A stretch of 64,000 bases of DNA, taken from Cephalopachus bancanus. Its lineage: Eukaryota; Chordata; Mammalia; Primates; Tarsiidae. Numbering within the stretch: position 1 is the first letter of the stretch; every line of letters starts with the position of its first letter. A program made the position numbers and the translations under genes. Below, in pieces: positions 11,801-24,860 of the stretch. The notes beneath the pieces are model-generated. The model saw only the letters and a program-made list of their open reading frames with translations, searched no databases and was not told where the DNA came from. The stretch spans positions 4,774,001-4,838,000 of the forward strand of contig JAPVLO010000205.1 in assembly GCA_027257055.1 (NCBI GenBank). Reading direction: 5' to 3'.

Positions 11801-14390
11801 TGAAAATGTTATAAACAGTAATGCATTAATAAAAATGTTGTAAACAGGAATACGGCGAGAATATAACCAGGCAGCTTAGCATTTTTGAAGGCTGCAATAG
11901 TGGGGAATTTAAAGCATTTGAAATTAATAACTTCCCTCTTTTTTTCTAGCTGGCAGTCTGCCTAAAGCAGAATAATCATGGAAATAGATTATGAATATTC
12001 AGTTACTATTAGATCCTGTTATTCTTGAACCAGAGAATTTGTATCTGAAGCCATGCCGGGGACTGCTGCACAGGGTCAAAAGGGTATAATGAAAGAATAA
12101 TGTTTTAAAATTTAGACACTCTATATCTTGTCTCACTTTAATCCTTAATAAACTCAATAGTGTTTTACACATCATTGCTTTGGTGGTAACAATCTGTTTC
12201 AATCTTTGAAAATAATTTATTCCACATCTAAAGCAATAAAAATCATCATCTAAAAAAAATACATTTTCTAATTTTACAAATAATAATTGAGGTACTTGTG
12301 AAAAATTCAGCTTTCTGGCTGTCTTTCCTGAGATGTTGACTCAGTAAGTCTTGGATGGGTTCCAGGAATTTTCTTTTTTCATTTGTACCCCTTGGTATTG
12401 AGATGAAGGTGAACCATATTTTAAATGGTGCTACTTTAGGGGGTTTGCTATGTTCTTAATTATCTCCAAACTCCGGTTGAGTAGTCTTTATGAAACCCAG
12501 TTATATTCATTAATTCTCCATAATAAGTACCAGAAGCAAAAATATGACTTCAAGAAATACTATTTGGAAATGCAAAATCCTTTTTCTTAGGGGGTTGTGT
12601 GTGCTAAAAGTTCACATTGAGTAGCTCCTTCAATGAGTATGAGTGTCCTTCCTTCTACTCAACAAAGCAAAAAATTAATACCAAGACATACCCAGCCTCA
12701 CCCTCACCAGCAGTATCTCTATAAGTTAAAAATCGAATTAATAGTTCTAAGAAACATATAAAACTTTTGCTTATCTATAATATTCCTATAGTGGGAAACA
12801 AAAACAATACAAGTAGTTTTGAAAATTTCTGTTGAGATTTTGCTTATCTATTTGGGTAACCTAACTGGGTTACTACTACTTGCTAAAAGGTTCTTCTTAA
12901 TAACCAGTTCAAATGGAAAACTATTATTGAAACAACTGATTTCCCAATAATCATAATTCCAAGATCTGCTCTTATTGAATCAAGTAGAATTAGGTTATGG
13001 ATAGTTTATATGGGTTGACACATAAACAGTTTATAATCTTTCTAACAACGTCTCTCCTTATTAATCTAGGCTATGATTAATAATTGTTTTTTCCACATAA
13101 TAGAATGAATAGAACAAGTTCATAGCAAATTTTGCTTCCACTGGAACTGTCAGAAAAATTTGTGAAATTAAAGCCAACTGATATATTCTTGTCAAAAATG
13201 TACCCACCTGTTTCTCAAAAGGTCTAAATTTGTGCATTTTTAATGTTACCAAATATATTTTTTTCCAACAAGCATTATATATTTTGTAGAAATAACAGGA
13301 TATCTGATGACCTATGTCATCTTTCCACAGCTAAAATTTTACATATGCAGAAGTAGGGGTTACAAGCTCATTTGAAGAGCTATTTATGTCTTTCAATATG
13401 CATCTGATATTATTAGATTGTTTTATTTTCAGAACACAAAACTCATTACTATTTATTCCACATTTAGCTGAGGATTAGTTCATAAGCTTCTAAATATCAA
13501 TTAATATTAATTTAGCTACAAAAAGTTTTGTATTCCAGATGCATTCCTTTTTCATATAAGCAGGTGCAGCATTATAAGTAAGTTGCATTTAGATTCCTGA
13601 TTTCCAGATTTTCTCTGTGACAGTGTAGGCCAAGTGAAATCAGAAAAAGTACTGCCCAAGAGGAAACATTTGTATTTCTCACTTTATTTTTCTATCTTAT
13701 CACTTAAAATAATATGATACTTAAATAAACACATATATTTGTATTTATAGCTTGAAACTTTTCCTTTAGCAATCCTTACAGCTATGAATTCTTCTCTTGA
13801 GGGAATGCATAGGAATACCATCTTTAATTATTTTTTCTTTCTTTCTCAATTCCAGTTAGCAATTGAAGAAAAAGTCAAAGTGCAAATAGGCAGAATTGCA
13901 GTAAGATGAACAGGCTTCTTAACTGGAACTAATGAAATGCTTCTGAATTAGAATGCTCAAAATGTACCAAATTATAATGTTTGAAACCTGTAATTACAAA
14001 AATCTATGGATAATTTTTGTAAATACAAGAGTTAGATTTTTAAGAAGTCCTCATGGTGCTATGCTTGTGGATTCACTCGAATGAGTAGCCCAGATGCTAT
14101 CCAGGGATCATTAAATAACATGCTGTAGGGTTTTGGGCCCTACTGTATACAAGTTTTAACCCTGCTTGTTCATAAGTCATTTTGTTTTACTTGAAAGGGC
14201 TGTGATATCTATGAGAACAAAACATTTGAAGAACAGTGATCACAAAGGAAATATGGCACAACTTCCATGCTCATGATCACTCCGGGACAAGAGTCCAAAG
14301 CCAAGAAAGCAGTTTTTCTTACAATATGATAGTTATTTACATTATTTATATTAATAAATAAGATTTACTGAATGTTGATCCCAAATATCT
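8816..14390. other. Long AT-rich stretch without recognised genes or repeats
   Basis: About 5.6 kb. The only clear structure is a short CA-rich tract near 11332-11378. Frames of 61-67 codons at 9225, 11999 and 13061 show no recognisable motif. Very old repeats could be hidden here; I could not identify any by eye. Confidence 0.5.
11332..11378. repeat. CA-rich low-complexity tract
   Basis: Interrupted (CA)n/(CATG)n: 'acatgcacaagcgtgtgcac', 'atacacacatgcacacacac'. Alternating purine-pyrimidine throughout. Confidence 0.8.
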
Positions 14391-14691
14391 TTTTTTTTTT
14401 TTTTTGAGTTGGAGTCTCACTCCATCGCCCAGACTGGAGTACAGTGGCACTCTCATGCCACCCCAGGTCGACCTGCTGGGCTCTGGGGATCCTTCCGCCT
14501 CAGCCTTCCAAGTAGTGGGAACTACAGGCATGCGCTACCACGCCCAGATAATTTTTGAGTTATTGTAGAGACGAGGTCTCACCAAGTTGCCCAGGCTGGT
14601 CTCGAACCCTTGGACTCATGCAATCTACTCACCTTGGCCTCCCAAAATGCTGGAAGTGCTGGGATTACAGGCTGAGCCACCAAGCCCGGCC
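14391..14691 (-). repeat. Alu (SINE), lineage-specific type
   Basis: Inverted full-length Alu, beginning with a T-run and 'gagttggagtctcactcc', then 'ggtcgacctgctgggctc', 'gagttattgtagagacgagg' and ending 'aggctgagccaccaagcccg'. The direct repeat 'ccaaatatct' at 14381-14390 and 14692-14701 is a perfect 10-bp target duplication. It shows the 'agcaggtcgac' and 'actccaactc' characters of the other lineage-specific copies. Confidence 0.95.
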
Positions 14692-15185
14692 CCAAATATC
14701 TTAGTTGTATTAATGATAAAGGAAAGTTTATATCCTCATGTTAGTCTATAATTTAGAGAGGTTGCTATAATTTGGAAAACATCATTAGGTTGCAATCACT
14801 ACTCAGTAATACAAGTCAAAGTATACATCGGCTTACAAATAATAAGCAGATGGGCAGATGCGAGAAGTAGTACTTTCTCTGCTGAGCTAGAGGAGCCATC
14901 TAGAAGCAGATGAGATACACAGGCAAAGGGCAAAGTGAAACCAAGACCTAGAGTCAAAAAACTACTTCAGAGATGCAATATCAAATATCAGGTGCGGTAA
15001 GAGTTCTGGTAGAGGAAGGTAGGGGATGTGTGTTAGGAAAGTTGAAGTTCAGAACCTGAAAGAATTAAAAACAAGTCAAGAAGCTGAATTTAAAAATCAA
15101 ATAAAAGCAGAGCTGCATAAATCCAGCCATCCACAGCATAAGGTTTAGCTGCTGATTTTCCTGATTTCCTGCTACTAGTATTAGA
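14692..15185. other. Unique-looking sequence
   Basis: No gene or repeat recognised after the Alu target duplication. Confidence 0.5.
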
Positions 15186-15970
15186 GAAGTGATTTTTAAA
15201 CATTTTGGATTCAGAAACCCCTTTCACTTTCAGAATTAGTAAGGGAACCGTAGAACTTTTGTGTGTATATCTAACGATGTCTGCTGTATCAGAAATTTAA
15301 ACTTAAAAGTGTTAAAGTATGTGTTTATTTAAAATTGTTCAAATTATTGTTTATTTAAAATTGTTAAAATTGTTTAAATTGTTTAAACAATAAATCTATT
15401 GCATACTAACATAAATAACATTTGAATGAAAATACCTGTTTCCCCCCCAAAAATTTTATGAGATCATATTTTTTGTACACGTGTACAGATCGATTTCATG
15501 TCTTTGTTTCTATTGAAGTATTGGAGGAAAATTTAGTCTCACACAGATATATAGTTGGAAAGGGAAGAATTTTTCAATAAACTTTTCAGACATTTGTAGA
15601 TATCTTCTTTTATACAACATCCAACTTGATTAACAGTTTCTTAAGTATTAGTTGCAATGTGGAATCTGAAATCAATCAATCAACTTTTCATGCTGCTAAA
15701 ATAAAATCCATAGGTCTATTCTGTTCCTTGAATTCATATTTACTCATGAATGATTTTTGTGACAATGTATTAGTCACTTGGAAAATGTTGGCTCACTAAA
15801 TTATGCGAATCTTCAATATGTTGGTATATTTCGTTTTGTAAAACCAAAACATCACATTATTTATATTGCCACTGATTTCAGAAAAAAAATCTTTGAGTAT
15901 TGGGAAACTCAAGTTCACTGTGGCAGATATCTTTTCCAAATTCAATTTTTGCTTGAAATTTTGAGCTAAT
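15186..15970 (+). mobile_element. hAT-like DNA transposon remnant, second copy
   Basis: The start 'gatttttaaacattttggat', 'tcagaaacccctttcac' and 'accgtagaacttttgtgtgt' parallels the start of the element at 7941. The later part ('ggaaaatttagtctcacaca', 'atatagttggaaagggaag', 'attagtcacttggaaaatg', 'attgggaaactcaa') is a recognisable mammalian MER-type interior that the first copy lacks. No clear right terminus. A 63-codon frame inside (15778-15969) is repeat sequence, not a gene. Confidence 0.5.
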
Positions 15971-17110
15971 TTAATTTTATTAAATTTGACACTCTTTTTA
16001 TTTTTGTTTTTTTATGCTCATATTCATGCAAAGCAAAAGAAGTGACGCTGCAACAATTTCCTGTCTTTACTTCTCAAGTTCCCTAAGATATAGCATTAGA
16101 TTGAGTCTTAAATTGCTCATTCGTTCATCAGATATTTATTGAGGGCTTACCATATCCTGGGTATTAGTTTAGAAATTAGACAACTCTTCTTTGTAAACAA
16201 TATTGTTGACATGGGAGCAAAAGTTATCTTTCTTCTTTTTACTTAGGCATGTAGATAAAGATCTGACTCCCCCAAAATGAACATATTGTCCTGTTCTCTG
16301 TCCACCTCCTCCTGTCTCAGACTCTTCTTCTCTCCTTTTATAATCCTTATGAATATATTAAAATCACATTTGGTAATAACCATCCAAATGAGAGACAACG
16401 GTTTTTTGTTATTGTGAGTATATGTTTTTCTTTAAAGATAATCCTTCTGAATGACTGTTATCCTAACCCTCTTCATATCCTTTCAACAAACTTACTTCAT
16501 CTTTTGTTTTTCTACATGTGTTTGGATCACATATACACATTTTGCTCCAGTGAGATGGAATTGAAGGAATGAATTTTTACCCTTAATGTGCCACATACTT
16601 ACAACATTGAACAATATTTTGTATTTTATGGTTACAACCCCTCCTTCTGATCCCTGTTCTATTCTCCAACTGGCACTTCATTTCTACACCTAATCCCATT
16701 TTGTTCTTTTTTTCTTACTAGAGAAATTCATCTTCTCTTAAAGAGTTAACTTTATTCCCTGTTAATATCTAGTAAAAATCAGTGACTTCATAACCACCTC
16801 CCCCAGCTTGGCCTTTATTCTCTGAGGTAATACCTCTAAGCATTCTTTGTTTCTTACTGCTTTATTTTTCAGACCTTTCTCTTGGTCACATATCAGGCCT
16901 CCCTGTTCAGTTTAGATATGTGTAGTCTTGGACACCTGTGCTCCTCTCTCTGCCTGTATTTCATCTAAACCACCTGTACCACCACTCTCTAATTCACATA
17001 TTCATAATTCTCCCCTCCTGGGCAGAAGAGGTGACATGAATTCTATACCCATCCTTCAGGCTTAAGATGCTCTGTTGTTTAAATATTTCAATCAGCTATC
17101 CACTCAAACA
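15971..17110. other. AT- and pyrimidine-rich stretch, nothing firm
   Basis: 16120-16180 ('catcagatatttattgaggg', 'cttaccatatcctgggtatt') resembles the start of the ancient repeat family seen at 6240, but is too short to name. 16640-17040 is pyrimidine-rich and could be a decayed L2 interior. Confidence 0.35.
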
Positions 17111-17119
17111 TTTTTTAAA

Positions 17120-17300
17120 AAATAAAGATAGCTAGCTTTTATTCTGTGCCTTACATGAATTTGATCTTCACAATAACTATTGCCAGTCCCACTTACAAAT
17201 GAAAGAGCACAGTCATGGAAGGATTCCCATGTTCCCATTGGTAAGTCCTGAACCTCATACAGATAATCTGTCTTCAAAGCCATCACTCTTTATTATACAA
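17120..17300 (-). repeat. MIR-like fragment
   Basis: 'tgatcttcacaataactatt', 'acttacaaatgaaagagcac' and 'aacctcatacagataatctg' follow the inverted MIR order (fall in match toward the right end). Heavily diverged. Confidence 0.4.
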
Positions 17301-19014
17301 TAACAGCTTTCCACAAACCATCCTAAAGTCTCTCCGTGGTCTCTTTTTAAACATTACAAATGTAAAGATACCACTTTTTTGTCATTATTTTTCTACCTTT
17401 TATGTCACCTGGCAATCAATGGTCATTTTTGGAAAATGAAATATTTTCCTAGATATATATATAAGTTGTTCTGCTCAGCTCTCAGCAGATTTTAGTCATT
17501 GCCAGGGATGCAAATAGACAATCCTTTTATTTTCTAATGATGCTACTGCTGCTGCTTTCCTTGGAGCTTTGTCTAAATTTTTGCTGAAGCATCAGGTAGA
17601 CACAACCAGGTCAAACTACAGAATCTCAAACCTGCAGCACTTTTGCTCCTGGCACTTCTCCATGGCTCAGTCATTCACAGATGCTCACAGAATGGCACTT
17701 CATTTTTTTTTCTCCTGGGCCAAACCTCCACATGCTGTCGCACTTCAATAGCTGCTGCATAAATTAAGTCATATCTTCCCACCTCTCTTTCACTCTCTTC
17801 TACCTTTTCCTCTCTTTTTAAATTCTCCTTATCTGAGGCTGCATTTATATCTTTGAATAATAACACTTATTTTTTAAAGTAATAAGATACTATTTTCAAT
17901 AGAATAAAGAGCTGCCTTCTACATCAGATCTCTATGACTTTATGATAACTATATTCTTATAAACACAGCTCTACTGATGTGTTTACTCATATGAATTTTA
18001 TAACAACATATATTTCTTTTCATTCTTACCCCAGTGTCCTGAATAGAATTATTTCCCAAGGAATGTTCATTTTATGGAGTAGAATAAAATAAAATGCTCT
18101 GTGTTTTATGACACAGGGCAGTCAAGTGGCAAATGAAAGAGCAGTGTTCTAATTATTTTGGTTTTGGAAATTAAAATCCACTAATACACATCTATAATAA
18201 CTATCTAGCTACTTCTACCTGCTAGACACTATTAGCTTCATATGCATTAGTGCATTCATTGTGTGTATATATATAACAAATATATGCCTTTAGGGAGGAT
18301 TTTATTATCTCCACGTCAGTGGTCAAAGGACAAGGCAACAAGTGATCAAATTCCATTGCTTCACACTTACCTCACTAGATTTTGCCTTATTCATCTTCTA
18401 GAAGCTTTTGGAAATAATTTGGATTCATATTAGGTCTGAATGGTGAAAACAATTGTGTGCTACTGTGCATCTCTTCCAATTCTGCGATTATTCATGTAAA
18501 ATAAATAGCTTTATATCAGTCTTTACGGAACTGTTTATACCACGGAAATCAACAAACACAATCAGAGTTTTTTGCTTTTGTTTTTTTATTTTTTTAATCA
18601 CGAAGATCCAGTTTTTTAATAAACTCAAGTGGTTTTAGGCCTGATTTAATACTGAAATACAAATTAGGCTTTCAGTTCTCACCTTTCTCTCCTGCCTCCC
18701 TTTTCTTCCTTGTTTCCTCTATACAACTCTGCTTCCATCCCTTCTTCCCTATCTTAACCCATGTTATTTCTGTTTCATACATGAGTGAACCTTATTTTCT
18801 CCTGCTGAAGAAAAGTTTTCTCCATGACCTCAAAAATTAAAGCTTCTTTTTCAGCATCATGTTGCAAAATACAAATCAGAGGACTTGACGTGGCTTATGA
18901 TTAGTCAAATGCCCACACCTGGAACAATGTTTATAACCTAGTTACTGGGGAACTACAATGGTGAGTCTGTGTCATTTCCACTGAAGAATTTAATGAAGAG
19001 GACTAATAGCATTT
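17301..19014. other. AT-rich stretch, nothing firm
   Basis: 18210-18370 has a faint inverted MIR pattern with a short TA run at 18267-18277. 18680-18790 is pyrimidine-rich. No gene seen. Confidence 0.4.
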
Positions 19015-19361
19015 GGAGTCACATTAAAATGACTGTATTTGGAGACAGGGCCTTTAAAGAGTAAATTAAGTTTAAACAGGCTTGTTAGGATAGGTCTAAT
19101 TCAATCTGAGTGGTGGTCCTTGTAAGAAAAGAAAATTTAGACTCACATAGAGACCCTGAGGGTGTATTTGCACAGAAGAAAGACCATATGAGGACATAGT
19201 GAGGAGGCCATCCGCGAGTCAAAGAGAGAGGCTTCAGATAAAACCAATTTGCTGACATTTTGATCTTGGACTTTTAACCTTCAAAACTGTGAGAATTAAA
19301 TTTCTACTGTTTAAGTCACCCAGTGTGTGACTCTGTTATAGAAACACTAATAAATTAATAC
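19015..19361 (+). mobile_element. MaLR-type solitary LTR (ERVL-MaLR), partial
   Basis: The sequence runs 'gactgtatttggagacaggg', 'cctttaaagagtaaattaag', 'accatatgaggacatagtga', 'ttttgatcttggacttttaa', 'aactgtgagaattaaatttc', 'ctgtttaagtcacccagtgt' and ends 'ctaataaattaatac'. This is the well-known 3' two thirds of a MaLR LTR (MLT1/MST group), with the 'aattaaa'-like polyadenylation region near the end. The 5' part is missing or unrecognisable and there is no internal retroviral sequence next to it, so it is an old solo LTR. Confidence 0.75.
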
Positions 19362-20162
19362 TTTTGTTTTAGCTTTTCAGGTTAGAGAGGTTTATAAGAA
19401 TCCCTTCCTGCCATCTACTACCACCATGCCATTTACTCCAGCATTGAATTGACTCTTGATTATGTAAATTGGTGACTAAGGAAAAGAAGTATTTCTGATT
19501 TTATGTTAGGGTGTGATATCAAGCTTGGAGAGATCTTTAATACTACAATTTTCATGTCAGATGAGAGATCTCAGTAATTAATCTTTCCTTAATACCCACC
19601 TTCATCTGTAAGGACCAGTTTTTCTACTGGAAGATGGTAGAATCCATTTTTAGACTTGGCGGTTTACGACAGTTAGAGCAGAATTCTGCCCGGATTGCAC
19701 TCTTTCTGAGGAAGGAAGTTTGAGACCATGTGATGATAGAGAGAGTTGGGGGAAAGCAATTCTCAAGAGCAGGTAAAAGGCATAGCTTTGCTAAAATATG
19801 GAGAAACACAAGTCCTATAGCAAAATAAGCAATTTCAATAATTTAAACAATTGCATCTTGTATTGATGGTCTTCTGTCTACTCACATTGTCAACTTCTAG
19901 CAACTCCTACCACTCTCATCTATTCTCCACCTTATAATATCTCACCTTTCTCTTAGTTTTTTAAACAATCTCTGTTTTAGTCTAAAATTAACTTCTGTTT
20001 ACTTTGATATTTTCAGACCATTATCATCTCTACCTTACTTTATTCTCAATTATATATGACTGACTTTTAATATAAGGCTTGATGATCATGTCAATGAAGT
20101 AAAAAGCCAAGACTTCTTTTACAATAATTTGTACTTTTTTTCCCCAATTCCCTGGCTACGAT
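19362..20162. other. AT-rich stretch, nothing recognised
   Basis: No gene or repeat recognised; the last 10 bases (20153-20162) are the left target duplication of the next Alu. Confidence 0.5.
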
Positions 20163-20444
20163 TTTTTTTTTTGAGTTGGAGTCTCACTCTGTCGCCCAGA
20201 CTGGAGGGTAGTGGCCGCTCCCGGCCACCGCAGCTTCACCTGCTGGGCTCCAGCGATCCTTCCGTCTCAGCCTTCCGAGTAGCCGGAATTACAGGCGTGC
20301 GCTACCATGCCCGGCTGATTTTTTGATTTATTGTAGAGATGAGGTCTCACTGCCCAGGCGGGTCTTGAACTCGTGGGCTCAGGCAATCCACTCACCTCAG
20401 CCTCCCAAAGGTGCAGGATTACAGGCTGAGCCACCGAGACCGGC
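20163..20444 (-). repeat. Alu (SINE), lineage-specific young type
   Basis: Inverted Alu: T-run, 'gagttggagtctcactctgt', 'cacctgctgggctccagcg', 'gatttattgtagagatgagg', 'ccactcacctcagcctccca', ending 'aggctgagccaccgagaccg'. Flanks 'tggctacgat' (20153-20162) and 'tggctatgat' (20445-20454) form a target duplication with one mismatch. It retains many CpG sites, so it is younger than the 8410 copy. Confidence 0.95.
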
Positions 20445-21943
20445 TGGCTATGATTTTTAATGATTGAAATTATCAGAAATTTATTTTACAGTAGGTTGTT
20501 ACAGTAAATTTAATTGTAAAAAGTAATGAAACAAAGCAATTAAAAGAAAGATTATAGTTTTTTTTAAAGTCCTGTTTAAGAAAACAAAATTAATCAGATA
20601 TATTCCAAAAATCTTGAGTCTTATTTTTAAAAATGCATTTATGATTATCATAACATTGTGTACATTTCCAAAATGCATTTTTATACATCAAATAGTCAAA
20701 GTTACTGAACTATTAAAAGATTTATGAAGTTTGAACATTAAAAGATTATTCATTTTTTAGTAATCTATCTTGAGATGTTTTTAGAGACACACTGAAATAA
20801 AAACCTTTCAATAACTTATATTGTATTTTCTAATAATTGTGCATTATGCACGTGGACAAATATTCTTGCAGAAGTATGTTTTATTTCAGATATTTTATTG
20901 ATTATAAAAATTTTGTTTTGCAAGTATCATATATTTATTTCTTGGGCGTATTTGAGTATTTTTCACAAATACTAATAAGCAACTTATTTTGGCAATGAAC
21001 ACAAATAACACTTATTAATATTGTAATGATATTATTTGCAGCACTTATACATAAATTTGCAAGATTTTGCTGACATTAATTATCAATAATCTATAAACCC
21101 AGATTGTGCACTATAGTATTTTGTTAATCTCCTGCCAACTTATTTCAGTATTTTACCTCATGGTGACCTAACCACTTTAGGAAATTTCAGGAAAAGCGAA
21201 CCTGAAATCCCAAATGATAGAAACAGGTCAGTTCTTTTATTACAACATAGCAAACTGCTGCAGATGTCAGTGACCAGTTGAAAAGGTTGAAATGTGGAGC
21301 TGTTGAACTGAGACCCACAATAACCCAGGAGCAATTTACTTTTTTCAGATGATTGAGGTGTGCTCAAAATACCACTTGAGCTATAGATTTCTGGACATCT
21401 AGAGACTTAAGAGAGTCAGTTCTGAAAAGTCTTCATATTATGCCTTTGGTTTAGGCACCAATAAAAAGGTATTCCAAATATTTCATCTAGTAACCATTAA
21501 TTTTCTGCAGGCCAGTGCATATGCTCATGAAAGTCAAAAGACGCAAAAGAAATAGATGACATGATAATTTAATAGTAGTCAAGTCGACTTTTAATTAGTT
21601 ATTAAAATATTTAAAATTTGCAGCTTATTCACCTGCTGCTGAAATAATAAATAATCCTTAATGGCAGTAAATTAGGTTTCATGATCTTTTAATGTTATAT
21701 TATAGTAACCTCAGTATATATTTGTGGATTACTGGAAGACCTAAAATATTAGCAAACCAGACACAATAGTTTACATAAAAGTTCAGCAATTCAGAAACAC
21801 TTGATTTAGAGAATGTGTGATTTTTTTCCTTAATGGTTGTAAGGGTAAATACAATTTATTCAAAAAGCATGGTGAATCATTAAGAGGTTTCAGTTTATAC
21901 TTCATTGTAGTTATTTCTTATCTAGGATTTTATATATATATAT
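20445..21943. other. AT-rich stretch, nothing recognised
   Basis: No gene or repeat family recognised. A 69-codon minus frame (21158-21367) shows no recognisable domain. Confidence 0.5.
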
Positions 21944-22012
21944 AGCCAGGCTCAGTGGCTCAGCCTGTAATCCTGCGCCTTTGGGAGGCTGAGGTGAGTG
22001 AATTGCCTGAAT
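21944..22012 (+). repeat. Alu 5' fragment lacking its 3' end
   Basis: Only the first ~68 bases of a young-type Alu are present: 'gccaggctcagtggctcagc', 'ctgtaatcctgcgcctttgg', 'gaggctgaggtgagtgaatt', 'gcctga', then AT-rich sequence. It follows a short (TA)n run. A missing 3' end is not the usual truncation for a SINE. Confidence 0.85.
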
Positions 22013-23002
22013 AATATATCTAATCTGCAGTTTAGTAACTATATACTATAGTTTCAATAGTTTTTTTTTCTATATAGTCAGATATTAAGAATATAAAATG
22101 TGATTTAGAGGTAATTACTAAGTTAATGTTCAACATGCAAAAGAGTCACATCAAACATTGATATATCTAAATTTCAGTTAAAGAAAAATTTTGTTGTTTA
22201 ACACTAAAGACATTTATTCAATTTTCTAGTGAATCAGTAGCACGGGTGGGCCTAAGGTCAGGTTCATAATTTCATATCTTCTGTCATAGGCCATAGGAGT
22301 ATATAATATTACAAGATGAGTAGTTATTAATGTGAAGCCAAAGTGAGACCTAAGTTCCTGCCTACAAAGAAAAAGTATGTGAAAAACTGTGTAGACTTTG
22401 TAATGGTTATTTACCAAGTAGGAATGAATCCAAAACTGAGTGTTTTCTTTGGGAAAAAAATGCAGACGTTCTCCTGAGGTCACCAGACAAATTTTCCAGG
22501 AATCAGTTCTTAAAGAGTTAAAGTCCTTTTGTATAGTAATTTGTGAAGAGTGGTAATTATATAAAGTAATTAGGTCTGTCCAGATGTGGAAGAAACAGAC
22601 TTTTTGTCACATATTTAAATCATATTAAAAATATTGAAATATACAGTGCAGGCACAATGATAAATTAAAGACTATATCTCAGATAAGAGAGAAACAGGTG
22701 TGGTCTGGATGTGTGTGTATTTGTGGTAATTAAGACAGGATGATATGTGTAAGGGATTTACCTACAAAATTATAATAAAACTTTTTCTCTATGTCAACAG
22801 GAATATTTAATTTGGTCTGTAACACTTGGGACTAAATGTTTTAGTTTTAGTTTTAGTTTTCATAGGTAGATAAATCTGATTCTACTTTTACTTGCCATGT
22901 GTTGCTGATAATTTTATCTCACATATATTTATCCCCCAAGATATACAAGATTCTGGGAAAGGGTTTTATCTGTTATGTGGAAAATGGGGGAACCCTAACC
23001 CT
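22013..23002. other. AT-rich stretch, nothing recognised
   Basis: Contains a short triplicate 'tttagttttagttttagttt' near 22840-22860. An 85-codon minus frame at 22226-22483 has no recognisable domain. Confidence 0.5.
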
Positions 23003-23012
23003 TACACACACA

Positions 23013-23059
<47 letters not shown>
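23003..23059. repeat. (CA)n microsatellite
   Basis: Near-perfect CA dinucleotide run with a single 'cata' interruption at about 23018. Frames through it encode only Thr-His repeats and are not genes. Confidence 0.97.
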
Positions 23060-23061
<2 letters not shown>

Positions 23062-24649
23062 CAGTCATCCATAAACAAAGAGATCCTATTTCTCCAATAG
23101 TTCTGCTTTCACTGGTGCAGATTTCTGTTCCCAACTGACAAGTCCATTGCTATTCACTTCTGTATATCTCTCCTCAGTAATGGACAAGTACCTTTCTCCA
23201 TCTTAGGGTGAGTCCAGTTCCTCTCAGTCTACTTCTAGCAATACCATTCCATAATCACCCTATATTTTCTATAAATTCCTGCGGGTCACATAGAAAATTA
23301 TCTCTGGCGTGCAGAGGAGGCAAATTCCCACCCTGCCTGCCCACCCCAAGGCTGAAAGAGTTCATATCTTCGTATTCCTACATCATTCAAAACACTGTCA
23401 GCATCTGTATTTTGTGATATTCCAGCTGCTGTCTTTGGCATGGCAACACAGGGATTGTGAAAGAAAAAACCTAGACTCAGAACATAACTCTCTTAGTCTG
23501 AGTTCAGGAAAGAGGATATCCTTTTACTGTTTCTCTCAACAGTCAAAAGGAGGCTATATTTTATTTCAATCAATTAACATTCCACATTAGTAATAATTGT
23601 CTAACCTATATTTGCATAATATATTTTTATCTACAATATTAATTGGACCTTCGACTTACTTTGCAATTCTTTTACTTATTTTTTAAAACCTTATCTAAAT
23701 TCCTTGGAGCAGTTGTGGTAGAACATTTGTCTTCAACCCATTTATCTTAACTTATACTTATCAACGGGATCTTTCCATCCCTGAAAATTTCTGTATTACC
23801 AGGGATTCTTCATCATGACCTCCTTTTCTCAGCTGAATACATTCTCTAGCCAGTTCAAGTCTGTCCTCTCCATCTGTGCTGTCTCCTCTTTTTTCTTCTA
23901 GTCTCCTCCAGAAATCTGAGCCATTAAAAATATTTCTACACATTCTTCTACACTCTCTCCTTTGCCCCCAATAGACTAAACTATCTTCTCTTAAAATAAA
24001 ACAACCGACCCTGAGGGAGGAGAACCCTTCCTTCAGATTTAAACCACATACCTCACTCCATTTATGTCAGTTCTCTTAAAAATCAGTGTCTCCATATTTA
24101 CCCAATTCTGCTTCGGTGTCCCCACTCTGCAGCTCCTTGATAGAATTTCCTCATCATCAAATGCAATGACTTTTCCTCAGTCATCACCCTTATGAAAACT
24201 CTCCCAGGTCATAGATTATATTAACCACTTCCTCCTTTTTAAAAGTCCTCTTTCCTTGGGTTTCTGCATCATTTCTCCTCAGCTCTTCATGGCAAACTCT
24301 TGGCTGCCACACTGGATTATTCTGAAGAGCCATGTTATTTCACACCTCTTTACCTCTACATATGTCCTTCTTCTGCTAAGAACTTTTATTCTCTTATTTT
24401 ATGCTTGGTGAATTCTTGCACTTTCTTAAAGTTTCAAGCTTCATTGTTAATTCTTTTGTGAATTGCCCTTATCCTTCCCACCATGAACCCATCAAGAGGA
24501 ATTAATCATTTGCTCTGTTGTGCTATAAATTTTTTGTACTTTATGATGTCAGTGTTTGAATTGTATTATAATGTGTGTGCTTGGTCTCCTCTGTCAGAAA
24601 TGTGAACTCCTGAGGAGCAGGTGCAAATCCTTGACATGTATCATAGACT
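23060..24649. other. Pyrimidine-rich stretch, possibly old LINE remnants
   Basis: 23760-24530 is C/T-rich with phrases such as 'cttcatggcaaactcttggc' and 'tgctataaattttttgtact' that suggest a decayed L2 interior, but I cannot establish it. Frames of 60-93 codons have no recognisable domain. Confidence 0.35.
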
Positions 24650-24860
24650 TTAGAACAAAGACCATAACTCAGGCTTTGCTTATCCACTTTTAGTTGGGTG
24701 AACTTGGACAAGTTATTTAAGCTCACCAACATTCACGTTCTTTATCTGTAAAATGACTATCACAAAATATTATAAGCATTGGATGAACTAATATATGAAA
24801 TAAGCAGTGACCATATCAAAATGGATAATCAATGGAATGTCAAATAAATAAATGATTAAT
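24650..24860 (+). repeat. MIR SINE fragment
   Basis: Sense MIR order: '...gggtgaacttggacaagtta', 'tttaagctcaccaac', 'ttctttatctgtaaaatgac', 'tcacaaaatattataagcat', ending near 'caaataaataaatg'. The 'ttggacaagtta...atctgtaaaatg' core is the clearest part. Confidence 0.65.
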
